From Euborellia annulipes (taxonomy: Eukaryota > Arthropoda > Insecta > Dermaptera > Anisolabididae), in the NCBI GenBank assembly GCA_023213315.1, contig JAKCPI010027384.1, positions 36,211-100,210 of the forward strand: a DNA stretch of 64,000 bases. The letters run 5' to 3'. The notes below the pieces were generated by a model. The model did not search any database, had not been told where the DNA came from, and worked only from the letters and a program-made list of their open reading frames with translations. Below are positions 9,531-20,110 of the stretch, in pieces. The translations under genes and the position numbers were made by a program. Each line of letters starts with the position of its first letter. The stretch's first letter is position 1.

Positions 9531-10985
9531 TCTTTTGGTTCTAACTCAAAGGTAATTTTATATTTTCAAATTTCTCCCCTATATTCAATGAATATTCTCT
9601 AATTATCTTCTTAAACTTTAAACCACAAACACTTTTCTGCTTAATACTTTATATTGCAATAATTAAAGAAAAGCGAATTTTATTTTATAAAGAAAATTTA
9701 TTCTCTGTTCATTAAAAAAAACTTATTAATTTATGAAGACTGTAGAAAAGAAATAGTTTTAGAGATAAAGAAAGAAATCCGATTTCCCTGAAGAAATCAT
9801 CCAATAGAAATGTAGCCTATTGGCCTTTTTGCCAAAAAAGAAAGAAAGAGGGAAAGGGTAGATGTAAAAAAAAAATCCATAGAAAAATGTGACGGCATAT
9901 TTCATTAATGTCTGGAATGAGATTTGTTACAGAAACTCTTTAACGAAAACTAACAAAGGCAAAGAAAATTGATTTTAGAAAAAACGATTCAGAAGATCCA
10001 TTTCCACTTAAGGATTAAATTAATGAATTTAGATTTTATTTATAGATATTTCATTTTTTATTAATTAATTTATTGAAAAAAAAAAAAAAAAAAAAAAACA
10101 GAATCCAATTCATCATTTAGAGTAAAAAAAAAATCATTATTATTTGTAAAATTGCTTTGGATATGGAAAGCGGAGTTCTAAGCTAATATAACTCAAGTTA
10201 TTAGATTTTTTGAAAGCTTTTAATTAAAATTTATATTGAATTTTTCTCGCAATGAATTGATATTGGCTTCTAAAATTATTTTATTTTTAATAAATTGTTT
10301 TGAATTATCAAGAGCTAAATATTATTCCCAATTTTCTTTGTTCGATACCATTTTTGTTTCTTTTTATTTAAAGATCTTTATACTGTATTTAAAATAAAAA
10401 TAAACCAATTTTAAAAGGAGATTAATTAACATTGATTAATGAACAACAAGTAAAAATAAGAGAAGAGAACCATTCTTTGTCTGTTTTTCTTTTTTTTTTT
10501 TTTAATTCAATTTAGCCAGTTTGCTCTCTTTTAATTTATCGACCTTCACCTAACAAAGGCTTTGATGAAGTCCTTACTATTGTCCATTTTAATCTCTTTA
10601 TGAATATATAAATATGTTTTCTCAAAATTTAATTCCTTATTTTTAATCATTTTAAAAGAATTTATTCATTCAATCAACGACAAAAGTATTTTTAGTTGAG
10701 CTGAGTTTTTAAAGTTGTTTGTTTGCGCCATCCGATGAAATAGAATTCTAAATCGGAATTAATTTCTCCGTCGGCGAGACGCAATCTCAGGAGTATATTC
10801 GAAGGGGAGAATCCATAATTGATTATATATTAATATTTTTTTTACAAGGGCCCGAGGGAGTCGGGCTCAAAGACAAAAAAATTTATTAAAATAAAAAAAA
10901 AATCTCATAGTCTTGGTTCAAAGCCCATAGGGAGGAGGGGGGATTCGGACTCTCAAACCCCCTCCCCTGAGTACGTCTATGAGAA
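9531..10985. other. AT-rich, no recognised gene
   Basis: Includes long A runs (around 10078-10097) and a T run (around 10490). Near 10840-10970 a GC-richer patch with GGTTCAAAGCCC (B-box-like) may be the head of a decayed SINE, followed by AGGAGGGG/CCCCTCCCC self-complementary tracts. Nothing else is supported. Confidence 0.4.
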
Positions 10986-11062
10986 GCCTAGTTTATAAAG
11001 GTACTATATTGTTTAAAGTCTAATGGCCTCTGATGCCGAATTTTAAATAATTAATTAAAAAA
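10986..11062 (+). repeat. Decayed SINE 3' tail
   Basis: GTCTAATGGCCTCTGATGCC followed by an A-rich tail resembles the 3' body of the SINE at 1890-2080 (TCTAAATGGCCTTAGGTGCC). Confidence 0.4.
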
Positions 11063-11106
11063 CAAAAAAAGCTCTTGATTTAAGATTTAAATCTTGATTG
11101 ATAGTT

Positions 11107-11212
11107 TTTTACTTTTTCTTACCCTATATATGAAATATATAGAGAGAAAGTATTGGATTCATGTCAAAAATTCGATGTCGATATTTTGATGGATCTTCAC
11201 GTTTTATTTACT
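11107..11212 (-). repeat. Fam-A-related 3' terminus, minus orientation
   Basis: TTTTACTTTTTCTTACCC and an AT palindrome pair with GAGAGAAAGTATTGGATTC, followed by TCAAAAATTCGATGTCGA. This is the inverted Fam-A terminal stem-loop and adjoining block. Confidence 0.75.
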
Positions 11213-11569
11213 TTCCCTTCTGTAAACAGCATTAACTCATTTTAACACTTCCTTGCCTCAAATTGCTATTTTTTAAGCAAAAACTTTAAACCAAAAACGT
11301 TAACATTTAGTGAATAGTGTTAAATAATATCATGTCTAGAGGGTGCTTTTAATATTTTAGCGCCGTATTTAATGCATAAAAATGGCGTCTTTAACCTAAA
11401 AAGCAAGGTTATGATTTTGACAGCTTTGAAATAAAAGCAACGTCGCTGTTAAAACTTGGTTTAGAGAATAGCATTTTTTTAACGCTCATGTTATTACTTT
11501 ACTTTTTAACACCCATTTGTTGATGTTAAATTTTAATGTCTGTTTTTAGAGAATTGATCTGATTATGTG

Positions 11570-11570
<1 letters not shown>

Positions 11571-11607
<37 letters not shown>
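11571..11607. repeat. (TA)n microsatellite at a Fam-A terminal stem-loop
   Basis: Pure TA run directly followed by AAGTATTGGATTCATG, the sequence that normally follows the AT palindrome of the Fam-A end. The microsatellite therefore appears to have grown from that palindrome. Confidence 0.8.
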
Positions 11608-11611
<4 letters not shown>

Positions 11612-11775
11612 ATTGGATTCATGCCAGATTTCAATGGAAAAACACGTTTTGAAGTCCCCTGAGTCCAAGAAGTGTGTCCTGTAAAATGGTCTTTCTGTGT
11701 GTTTGTGAACAAAATATCTCAAGAACAAAAAGATCTAGGAGGTTGAAATTTTATATTTGTAAGGTATCCCGTGGT
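11608..11775 (-). repeat. Fam-A-related fragment
   Basis: Minus-orientation block GTATTGGATTCATG, CCCTGAGTCCAAGAAGTG, GGTCTTTCTGTGTGTTTG and CTAGGAGGTTGAAATTTTAT, as in other inverted Fam-A relatives. Confidence 0.7.
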
Positions 11776-11778
11776 ACA

Positions 11779-11966
11779 GTTGCTCAGGGGCCCACATCTT
11801 GTGGGTACGTGGATGGCGACCACGAGCTATCCGAGCTGAGACTGGCAGTCCATCTGTTCTCTACATATCTGCCCCTTCCTTCTATATTTTCAACAGGCTT
11901 CAGACCGTGCGACGGGCCGACCTGTTCTATTTCTTCCGGTCGCAAAAAAAAACCTAATTCTTTTAA
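11779..11966 (+). repeat. GC-rich dispersed repeat, partner at 49790-50023
   Basis: It shares GGGGCCCACATCTTGTGGGT, ACGTGGATGGCGACCACGAG and GACCGTGCGACGGGCCGACC with a reverse-oriented copy at 49790-50023. The two conserved GC-rich blocks are separated by variable AT-rich sequence. I do not recognise the family. Reading frames through it are not consistently open between the copies. Confidence 0.6.
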
Positions 11967-11974
11967 CCATTGTA

Positions 11975-12182
11975 CAGTGAGAGACAATACAGTATTAAGT
12001 CCCACCCATGAGTTTTCTATTTGTGATTATTTCATTCTTATTATTAAAAAAAAAAAATGAAAATCTTTATTGGAAATTTTCTAGGTTTGAACTATAAATT
12101 TCCATTAAAAAAATATATAAAATTTTTTGAAATAATCACAAGTAGAAAAAGCATGGGTGGGACTTAATATTGTCCCTCACTG
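11975..12182. mobile_element. TA-flanked MITE (208 bp), CAGTGAG family
   Basis: TIRs CAGTGAGAGACAATAC ... TTAAGTCCCACCCATG and the complement of CATGGGTGGGACTTAATATT ... GTCCCTCACTG. TA flanks are at 11973-11974 and 12183-12184. The arms fold through TGATTATTTCATT / AATAATCACAAG. It sits beside the GC-rich repeat at 11779. Confidence 0.85.
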
Positions 12183-12407
12183 TACAAGTTTCTTTAGGTG
12201 ATAAATATAATCGAGAAATGAAAAACCCGAAAAAGCAAAAGGCTGCTTTTTTGTGAAATGGGCAAAACTAAGAAAAAATAATGCCTAATTCGTGAACTCG
12301 ACAGAGGTCTTGCCGATTTCATGAAATAAGCAATTTCGTAGATTAGGCGTAACAATTACATCAACAAATTAATTAGAAAGGGCCATATATATTATTATAT
12401 TTCGAGA

Positions 12408-12715
12408 GAACGCCTAGTAGTTAGGCAACCAGAAATGTAAGGATGAGAATCGAAAGAGAAGTAAGGAGAGGTTCTAAGCTCCTCCTTTGAATACACAGAA
12501 GGGGAATATAGAAACCAATAGGCGAGAGGGAGTAGGACGTAAACGTAAAGCCCGCCTACCCGCTCTGACCCAATAGAATATAATAAAAGTCAAAGCGTGG
12601 GCTCAAGTGAGAGTTGGGGTGGAGGAGGTAAGGGTAAGAAGCATTCCTGTCTTTTTATTCTCCATTACGACGCTTCATTCGCTTACGCTACTGGTTGCCT
12701 ATCACCCAGGCGTTC
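12408..12715. mobile_element. Candidate TIR element with promoter-like interior
   Basis: GAACGCCTAGTAGTTAGGCA and the complement of CTGGTTGCCTATCACCCAGG frame a GC-richer 300-bp segment. The interior has CCAAT-type (ACCAATAGGCG, GACCCAATAG) and TATA-type (AATATAATAAAAG) sequences and an AGGTAAGG donor-like site. The same end sequence (GACGCCTACTAGTTAGGCAG) occurs inside the foldback at 21125. No target duplication was defined. Confidence 0.4.
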
Positions 12716-12759
12716 CCATGAATTAAAAAAAATAGTTTATAAAAATACTGCCGGAAACT

Positions 12760-12870
12760 AAATATATGTCGACACAAAATTCTGGCGTGACAAGGACAGA
12801 AAACAGCTTTCATTTGCCGAAGGTATGAGACAGTTGCATGCTCTGCAATCAGTCACGCCAGTTTTTTTTT
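12760..12870 (-). repeat. Degenerate Fam-A 5' hairpin, minus orientation
   Basis: TATATGTCGACACAAAATTC ... GGCGTGACAAGGACAG ... GTCACGCCAG retains the hairpin outline and the GTCGA-block order of Fam-A, read in reverse. Confidence 0.55.
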
Positions 12871-12874
12871 CTTT

Positions 12875-13640
12875 TGTTTAATAATACTATTTTAAGGGAA
12901 AATTTATTTTGTGTGAAAATTTTGAAATATCTCATTTTGCTCTTGTTAAAACATAAAAACATTTTATGTTAAAACTCTTTTTTTATACGTAGGCTATCAA
13001 TTTTGGCGATACACATAATTTTATCCACTCTGTTTATACATGTCTTTTTAGCAAGGGTTTGGCCACCAATCACGCTTAAAAGGAAATGTGGTATTACAAT
13101 AAATATAATTAATATAGTTTATTTCACTTAAAACATTCGGTAAATCAAATTTAAATTTATTAAAATTTCTCCTGGACCAATGAAGGACAAACTTTTGGGA
13201 GTGGGCCAAAAAACAAAAAGAAAAAATTTAACCAATATAATTTATTCTAAAACTTTCAAAACAGTATACAAATATTAATGTGATGAATGAAACTAAAATT
13301 GCATTTTTAAAAGTTTATTATATTAGGTATTCAAGTTCTAATAATAAGAAGTGATGCTAAATGCTCACTTGTCATTCAATTTCTAATATAATTTTTTTTT
13401 TATTTTGCTATCCAAATTTATTTCAATCGATTGGTAATCAATTCAATAAAATTCTTTCCAATTTTCATGGTAGGTATGTCTTCGAGAATACAATTTCAGC
13501 GAATGTGTGTCGCTGAAATTGAATTGTCAGACGATCTCTATGAACAACTGGCCATAAAATTAATTTAGATAATGTAAAAACGCTTCACGTTGAAAATGAG
13601 TGGTGGAAAAGAAAAGTCAAAGAGTCTATAGAAATTAATA
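12875..13640. other. Mostly unassigned AT-rich sequence with one short hairpin
   Basis: The only clear structure is CAATTTCAGCGA / TCGCTGAAATTG (13491-13521), a perfect 12-bp stem with a 7-base loop. No gene recognised. Confidence 0.45.
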
Positions 13641-14090
13641 AACATCGGGCTTAATAAATTGTGGAATATTGTGTTGAATAAAAAATATTAAATTAGATGT
13701 CAAGGTTTGTGTATGGTTATATTATGTATATGTGTAATTTTGGAATGATTTAATAATAATATTTTATAACATCTATATTAAAATCAAACTCAGGAAACTT
13801 ATTGTAACATCATGCTTTTTATGTAAACACTTGCTTTGATAATTGTGACTAACTTCATGGAAATGTGTGAAAATAGCGGGAAAATTCGAATCTAACTTCA
13901 CAGAATTGCTGACAGATGGCGCTGACGTCGTTGTATATAAAAAGGCACGTAACGGACATGACAGTTCATTTGAGTCGGAGAAAGTGCACAGTACTTGATA
14001 ACGGCTGCAGAATAAGCAGTCGAAACGTTGTATAGTTTTAATAAATATTTAATAGAAAAAAATGTGGTCTATAATTAAAAATTTTCCCTA
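13640..14090 (+). mobile_element. Penelope-like terminal repeat copy with TATA box
   Basis: It shares blocks with 15788-16190, 37938-38660, 43605-43810 and 45118-45400: CTTATTGTAACATCATGC, GGGAAAATTCGAATCTAACT, GACGTCGTTGTATATAAAAA, TTGAGTCGGAGAAAGTGCAC and GTGGTCTATAATTAAAAA. A TATA box lies at 13934-13944. At 13994-14028 CTTGATAAC, a GGCTGC/GCAGTC stem and GAAACG form a hammerhead-like motif. Hammerhead motifs in terminal repeats are known for Penelope-like elements, so that class is inferred. No reverse transcriptase frame is left. Confidence 0.55.
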
Positions 14091-14102
14091 AAAATGATCT
14101 CT

Positions 14103-14145
14103 CTGAAGATGTGTAGGCCTTGTTTAGGCACAAGATGCCGAAATG
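14103..14145 (+). other. CTGAAGA ... GCCGAAATG motif
   Basis: CTGAAGATGTGTAGGCC and AAGATGCCGAAATG resemble the other hammerhead-core-like motifs, but the pairing is weaker. Confidence 0.3.
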
Positions 14146-14229
14146 TTAGCTTGGAACGACTTTAATGAAATACATTTGGCTTCCAAGTCTTGAAGTTTTT
14201 TTTTTAACCACGTCTAATCAAAAATTATT

Positions 14230-15290
14230 TTTATAATTACAATAAGTAGGCCCTATATTTCTCTTTAATTTTTAATCTTATGCACAAGACATGGCTCATA
14301 GGTATTGCATGATTTTTCTAATATTGAAAATAATTTTTCTGATTTTATAAACAAGTTTTCTCGACATTTTCAATTATCTTATATTAAATACCAATAACGA
14401 AAAAAAACAACAACTGACATTGTGATTTTTACAGAAATTCTTTAATCCGTTTTTTTATGACTAGGGAGGAATAAATTGTTCCTTGGGCCTGGGGCAGGGG
14501 GAGAAAACAAGTAGGTTAGAGTATACTCCCATTCCTTTGGAAATTCCCACACTGAATTATATATAAATAGCGGAAACAAACTAAAAGATATTTTTTAATA
14601 AAAACTTAAGGACATTCTGTCTCTTGAATAAATTCGAGTAGAAATGCAATTATCTCTTTCTCTCTAGTTTGAAAAATATATCAAATAAAAAATGAGTTAG
14701 AGAAAAAATAAAATAAAATAAAACCATTGTTATTTCATTATGGTGGTTGTACCCTTGGGTGTGGTTATGAATAATATCCAATCTTTAGAAGAGAACTAGT
14801 GTATCTGAGTTGAAGAGCAACAAGAAGTGCCACATAATTGCTCTTAAAAAGATATGAAAACTTGCAATATGTTTGACCTAGTTAACATAACTTTCATTTG
14901 TCGTTAGGAAGATTTTATTCTTTAATTTCTTTCTATTATTTTATCGAAGGCTTAATGTCAAGGGTGTTGCTAAGGGACCCGGGCGCCCTTGTCACAGCCG
15001 GAAATAATTAATAGTGTTTCCTACTCACTTTGGGGATGCTTTTAGAATTTTGGACACAAAATTTAAATAAATTTTCTACTTTATATAAATTATATTATAA
15101 TCTGGTATGAAATATTTTTAGGTCAAAAAAGAAAAAAAAAACTTTCTCTAGATTAAAAAACATTGACGTCATTTTTGGGGGAGGGAGAACATTTGCATCC
15201 CCTCCTCCCACACTTCTAATTTCTTTTTATTTTTTTCTTATTCTAATTAAAATATTTAAAAATTATATAAAAAACTTTAGTTGGTTACAA
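14230..15290. other. No gene recognised; possible hAT-end debris
   Basis: AT-rich. A GC-rich patch at 14960-14998 (AAGGGTGTTGCTAAGGGACC, CCGGGCGCCCTTG) resembles the GGGGC-rich ends of hAT MITEs in this window but has no partner or target duplication that I can define. Confidence 0.35.
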
Positions 15291-15296
15291 GAAATG

Positions 15297-15780
15297 CATT
15301 TTTTCTTTATTTTACCTATATATATAGAGAGAGAGATAAAGTATTAGATTCATAGAGAAAATTTCTTGTCAAGATTTTGATGGAAATACACGTTTTGAGG
15401 TCTCCTAAAAATTGTCTGTCTGTGATCAAAATAAATTATGAAGGAAATGTGCTACGAGGTTGAAGTTTTATATTTAAATACCTTTCCAAAAATAAACTTT
15501 TAAATAAAATCGGCCAAAGAGTACTACTACTTTACTGATGTACTTTTTCAGTATTTTTCAATTTTTTTTTTCAAAATTCGCTTTAACGATTTTGATTATA
15601 ATTCATAAATCAATTATTTTTTAGATGCTTTTTAAAATGTATATTCTCATTTTGCGCTCAAAATTGTTTAAACACACACACATTACTCTTGTACTTCATA
15701 GGAGAATTTGTTGACATGGCAACAAAATATAAATATTTTTTCGAAGGAGGTATTTAGCTGAAAAATAGTATTCAAATTTG
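15297..15780 (-). repeat. Fam-A-related copy, minus orientation
   Basis: It runs from the terminal AT palindrome (TACCTATATATATAGAGAGA) through CAAGATTTTGATGGAAATAC, CTGTCTGTGATCAAAAT, CGGCCAAAGAGTACTACTAC and TTGACATGGCAACAAAATAT. The CA microsatellite is reduced to a few units. The 5' hairpin is missing. Confidence 0.75.
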
Positions 15781-15787
15781 GTAGAAA

Positions 15788-16190
15788 ACAATAAACAACA
15801 CAGCTAGTTTTATTTCATTTTATTATTAAAAACAGGGTCCTGGTAATGATATAAAACTAGCTGCTCCCGCCATTTTTCACTCATTCTTGTGATTCTTATG
15901 ATTGGTACTAACTTCACTCATTCCCATGAAGTTAGTCACAATCATAAGAATCACAAGATTAAGTGAAAAATGGCGGGAAAATTTGAATCTACCTTCCCAG
16001 GAATGTCTGCAGATGGCTGTGACGTCGTTATATATAAAAAGCCATGTAACTGACATTACGGTTAGTTCACTTGAGTCGGAGCAAGTGCACCGTACTTGAG
16101 AACGGCTGTAGAATAAGCAGTCGATACGTTGTACAGTATTTATATTTTTAATAAATAATTAATAACACAAATGTGGTCTATAATTAAAAA
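15788..16190 (+). mobile_element. Penelope-like terminal repeat copy 2, with long hairpin
   Basis: A foldback at 15865-15977 (CCCGCCATTTTTCACT ... AAGTGAAAAATGGCGGG, continuing through TTGTGATTCTTATGATT) precedes the same GACGTCGTTATATATAAAAA promoter-like block (TATA at 16030-16041), CTTGAGTCGGAGCAAGTGCA and a decayed hammerhead-like motif at 16094-16130 (GAAAC changed to GATAC). It ends with TGTGGTCTATAATTAAAAAC and an AAT run. Confidence 0.55.
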
Positions 16191-16219
16191 CTTTCCTAAT
16201 AATAATAATAATTCAAACC

Positions 16220-16905
16220 ACAAAAGCTTTAATAAACACATATAGTTATTTTTCAAAATTTTAATCTCATTTGAATTTTTTATACACAATAGAGATTCCT
16301 AAATAAATACAAAATTTCATAAGAATTGGAAAGAATTTTTTAAAATATGTAAAAAGTTGGAAAGGGGACCCCCTTTTGAATCGAAATTAACATGTAAATC
16401 CCCATAGGGAGTTAATATTGGCTCTAAAGAAGGAAGAGCCGGAAAATGAAATGGAAAAATCTGAAATATATCAGAAATTATACTTCAAACAATTTTCACT
16501 AAAAATTTTACTGATGTACTTTTTAAAGAGCACCTAAAAAATTATTGATTTATAAATTTTAATCAGAATGGTAAAACATTTAAAACTTCGTTACCATGGC
16601 AACCTTTTCTCCTAAATGAAAAAGTACATCAGTAAAGTGTTAGTACTTTTTGATCGATTTTGTTCATGAGTGTCCGAAAGGGTGCCTAACTTAAATATAA
16701 AATATCAATCCGGTAGCTCAATTCCTTCATGCTTAAAATCGTTACACACGGACACACAGACAGACAGACTAATTTGTGGGAATCACTTTTTTGGACTCTT
16801 GGGACCTATATATCCATCGAAATCTCGACATCGAATTTTTGACATGAATGATCGCAATACTTTCTCTCTATATAAATTTCATACATAGGGTAAGAGAAAG
16901 TAATA
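16220..16905 (+). repeat. Fam-A copy lacking the 5' hairpin
   Basis: Begins at the ATAGTTATTTTTCAAAATTTT block and continues through AAAGGGGACCCCCTTTTGAA, AAAAAGTACATCAGTAAAGT, a short CACAGACAGACAG tract and TCTCGACATCGAATTTTTGA to GGGTAAGAGAAAGTAA. More diverged than the seven young copies. Confidence 0.8.
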
Positions 16906-16909
16906 AAAT

Positions 16910-17660
16910 CCTGTTATATTTTCTTGCTCTCTTTCTAATAAGCACAAATTCATTTGAACTGAAATTTGTTGACATTTCTCTGGATTTTAAAATTCAATTT
17001 AAAAAAAAGTACAAATATTTCTATGCACAGAACCAAAATTTAAATTGTACTTTGATTTACAAATAACACACACGCACTGAACTACATGACCAAAAAGCCA
17101 AAAAAAAGCAGAATAACAAACACAAAGGCAGAAAAATCAATACTTTAATCTCAGGATTCGCCATTAGTTGTTAAGGTAAACCAGGATAAAACTTTAACGA
17201 GAATGAAATGACCTTTTATTTACCTGATCTAATCTTTGTATAGACTGAAAAAAAATATAACGCGAAAGATAAATAAGAATTGGTATTTGAGGATAGAATA
17301 TCAAAGTAGAAAGAACAAAATGAAAAATAAAATGAGTAGCCTACTATAAGTTAAAGGGTGCTATGTAGAAGCATTTCACGCGCCTCCCGGGGAGAAGTCA
17401 TAAACTTACGCTAGCTGTTTCAAATTCTTACTCTATAATATTAAAATTTTATGCTTATATTTTTATTATTTTAAACTTTATTGACAGACTTATTTTTCAA
17501 ACGAATGGGTTTGTTATTTATGAAAAAAAAAATTTTAAATTTGAGTCATACCCAAAAACGAAATTTCAGTAGACCTAGTGCATCTGTTTGTTATAGATGA
17601 TTAAGATTTTAAAAATATGTTTTATAATAAGAATGATTTTAATAATATATTTTATATACA
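16910..17660. other. No recognised feature
   Basis: AT-rich and non-repetitive within the window. No exon-like segment. Confidence 0.4.
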
Positions 17661-17662
17661 TA

Positions 17663-18294
17663 CAGGGTGTCCGGTAAAGAATGGATAACCTTGAAATGTC
17701 TTATAGTATAACTTATGGCCGTTCAGAAAAAAAATTGAAACAAAATATATCATAAGTAGTACCTAAGATATGATTTTTTTAAAAGAAAGGTCTAATTTTT
17801 TTACCTTGTTTTACTTTTATGAACACTACGATCAGAAATGAATGGATTCCATCGGTTTGTTGTTATTTTATTATTATACACGAACTATGCTAATAGATAA
17901 ACAGTGAATAGTATGACTAGCTATTGCACTTTTTTATTAAAAAATTAGCAAATTCCAATAAAATAGCCAGGTGGTCGTTTTAACACTGATTTTAATTATT
18001 TTAATTTGCTAATTTTTTAATAAAAAAGTGCAATAGCTAGTCATACTATTCACTGTTTATCTATTAGCATAGTTCGTGTATAATAATAAAATAACAACAA
18101 ACCGATGGAATCCATTCATTTCTGATCTTAGTGTTCATAAAAGTAAAACAAGGTAAAAAAATTAGACCTTTCTTTTAAAAAAATCATATCTTAGGTACTA
18201 CTTATGATATATTTTGTTTCAATTTTTTTTCTGAACGGCCATAAGTTATACTATAAGACATTTCAAGGTTATCCATTCTTTACCGGACACCCTG
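17663..18294. mobile_element. Giant near-perfect palindromic MITE (632 bp), TA target
   Basis: Arms 17663-17955 and 18002-18294 (about 293 bp each) are inverted copies separated by a 46-bp spacer. By eye I found one mismatch (CACTACGATCAG versus CACTAAGATCAG). Ends are CAGGGTGTCCGG ... CCGGACACCCTG flanked by TA (17661-17662, 18295-18296), typical of Tc1/mariner-type MITEs. It landed in the AT palindrome of an old Fam-A end (host continues AAAGAAAGTATTAGATTC). There is no ORF. Transcription through it would give a very long double-stranded hairpin. Confidence 0.9.
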
Positions 18295-18385
18295 TATATA
18301 TATGTATACATATATACATAAAAGAAAGTATTAGATTCATGTCAAAAATTCTGTCGAGATTTTGATGGAAATTCACGTTTCGATA
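18295..18385 (-). repeat. Fam-A terminus, target of the palindromic MITE
   Basis: AAAGAAAGTATTAGATTCATG, then TCGAGATTTTGATGGAAATT. The AT-rich other half of the stem-loop lies left of the MITE. Confidence 0.7.
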
Positions 18386-18387
18386 CA

Positions 18388-18592
18388 TGTCTTTTTCAAA
18401 CAAATCAAGCTCTACCTAGCTAAAAATTTGTTAAACTCGTCTTTCCTCCTCGCTTAGGAGGTTGTGGCTCTAGCAGGCGTCTAGAATTGTGACGCAGTTC
18501 CAATCGTGCTTGCTAGATGGCATGCAAAATTTAAGATCTTCTCATGTCAGTGAAATTCTAACTTCATTATTATAATAGGGGGATGAAAGATC
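18388..18592 (+). repeat. Fam-C dispersed repeat, copy 2
   Basis: CTTTCCTCCTCGCTTAGGAG, CTCTAGCAGGCGTCTAGAAT and CGCAGTTCCAATCGTGCTTG match copy 1 (820-1082) in the same orientation. Confidence 0.7.
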
Positions 18593-18713
18593 TTTATTTT
18601 AAAATATTTATCAATTTATTCTGAATAACTTGAAGAGGGTGTTATTTTCAAGAAGACTAAAACAATTTTTAAAAAATTAAAAATTATCTTGATTTATTTT
18701 CAGAGTATTTTGC

Positions 18714-18867
18714 CTTGGATGACAAGTATGCGCAAAAAACCATGAAAAATGAAAAGAATTTGTCATGTTGATTTATTTAATTGAAAAAATTGTAATTGCA
18801 GTTCCTGGCTCTGATGACGGCATTTTGCAGCCGAAACAAGTCTAATTGCGCATACTTGTCAGCCAAG
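18714..18867. repeat. Foldback carrying a hammerhead-core-like motif
   Basis: Perfect 15-bp arms GACAAGTATGCGCAA (18721-18735) and TTGCGCATACTTGTC (18846-18860) enclose CTGATGA, C, GGC, loop, GCC, GAAAC (18811-18837). CTGATGA and GAAAC are the two conserved halves of the hammerhead ribozyme core. One extra base between CTGATGA and the stem is shared with the other motifs in the window, so activity is uncertain. Confidence 0.5.
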
Positions 18868-18869
18868 CC

Positions 18870-19262
18870 ACGCCAGTCGCGTCCTTCCTCAGAACCTATA
18901 ATTAGAGTTGTTGAATCGAAAAAAGTATCAATACTTATACTTGGTATCGTATCGAAAAGAGAGTATTTTTTCTTTTTTTTTTAAGTTTTTTCGGCATCTT
19001 AGGCTACTCACACGGTCAAAGGGCCCAACGGAAGATCAACGGTATACTGGTATGCCATTTTCCTCAAAGCACCAGGAGGATGGGGGTTTCTCAACCAAAA
19101 TACGGATTTCGCCAAAATAAAAGTCGGTCCATTTTCACTGGTCGACAAAAAAGAACTTTTATTTCGAGAATAAAGATATGAGATTCTAGAAGTATTTTTC
19201 ATAAATTCAAATATCATTTCAGTTTTTCCCCATCAAGCACATTTTTAAAGATAGGTCTATTA
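18870..19262. other. No recognised feature
   Basis: AT-rich with a mild GC patch (19010-19110: GGGCCCAACGGAAGATCAAC). Overlapping short frames on both strands are open, but none has a recognisable domain or splice-site pair. Confidence 0.35.
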
Positions 19263-19263
19263 A

Positions 19264-20110
19264 GAAAAAAATCTGGTGTGACTGGCGCACAGCACACAAC
19301 TTTCTCTAACCCTTCGGTAAGAGAAAGTTGTGCACCGTGCTGGTCGCACCAGATTTTTTGTGTCGAGATATATTTAGTTTCCCATAGCACCTTAGTTTCA
19401 AACTTGCATTTTAAATGTTGATTGCTTGAAATAAACTATGGTTATTTTTCAAAATTTTAATCTCATATTTGGACATTTTATACACAATATAGATTCGTAA
19501 ATAAATACAAAATTTCATAAGAATTGGAAAAAAAATTTTAAATGCGTAAAAAGTTCCAAAGGGGACACCCTTTTGAATCGAAATTAACATACAAATCCCT
19601 ATAGGAAATTAACATTGGCCAAATGCGAAGATTAGGTGGAAATTTTAAAACGCGTAGAAAGAGAGAAGATAGTTTTGTGAAAGAGAGAGATATGTTTTCT
19701 CCGAAAAAAAATGGGCGTTTAAATAATAATTGATTTTTAATCTAATAAAAATAAAAGATTTAAATTCGGTTACCATGGCAACCATTTATTTCTCCTATCT
19801 TTCCTATGAAGCACAAGAGTAAAGTGTGCTTCAAACAATTTTGAGGGCAAAACGAGAATATACATTTGAAAGAGCATCTAAAAAACAATTGATTTTTGAA
19901 TTTTAATCAAAATCGTTAGAGCGAATTTTGAGAAAATCGAAAAAAACTGAAAAAGTACATCAGTAAAGTACTAGTACTTTTTGACCGATTTTGTTCAAAA
20001 GCTTATTTTGAGATTCTTCAAAGGTAACCTAAGTTAAATATAAAATTTCAATCCGGTAGCTCAACTCCTTCATGCTAAAAATCTGTCCACACACACACAC
20101 AGACACAAAA
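19264..20110 (+). mobile_element. Fam-A copy 2, mosaic, truncated at the microsatellite
   Basis: Starts with the intact 5' foldback. The central part is subfamily 2 (AACGCGTAGAAAGAGAGAAG), but from TTTGTTCAAAAGCTTATTTT onwards it is subfamily 1 (GAGATTCTTCAAAGG, ATGCTAAAAATCTGTCCACA). It stops within the CA tract; about 35 bp of AT sequence separates it from copy 3. Confidence 0.8.

Noticed and set aside
11674..12060. 128-codon plus-strand frame
   Set aside because: It crosses three unrelated repeats (Fam-A fragment, GC-rich repeat, CAGTGAG MITE) and has no domain.
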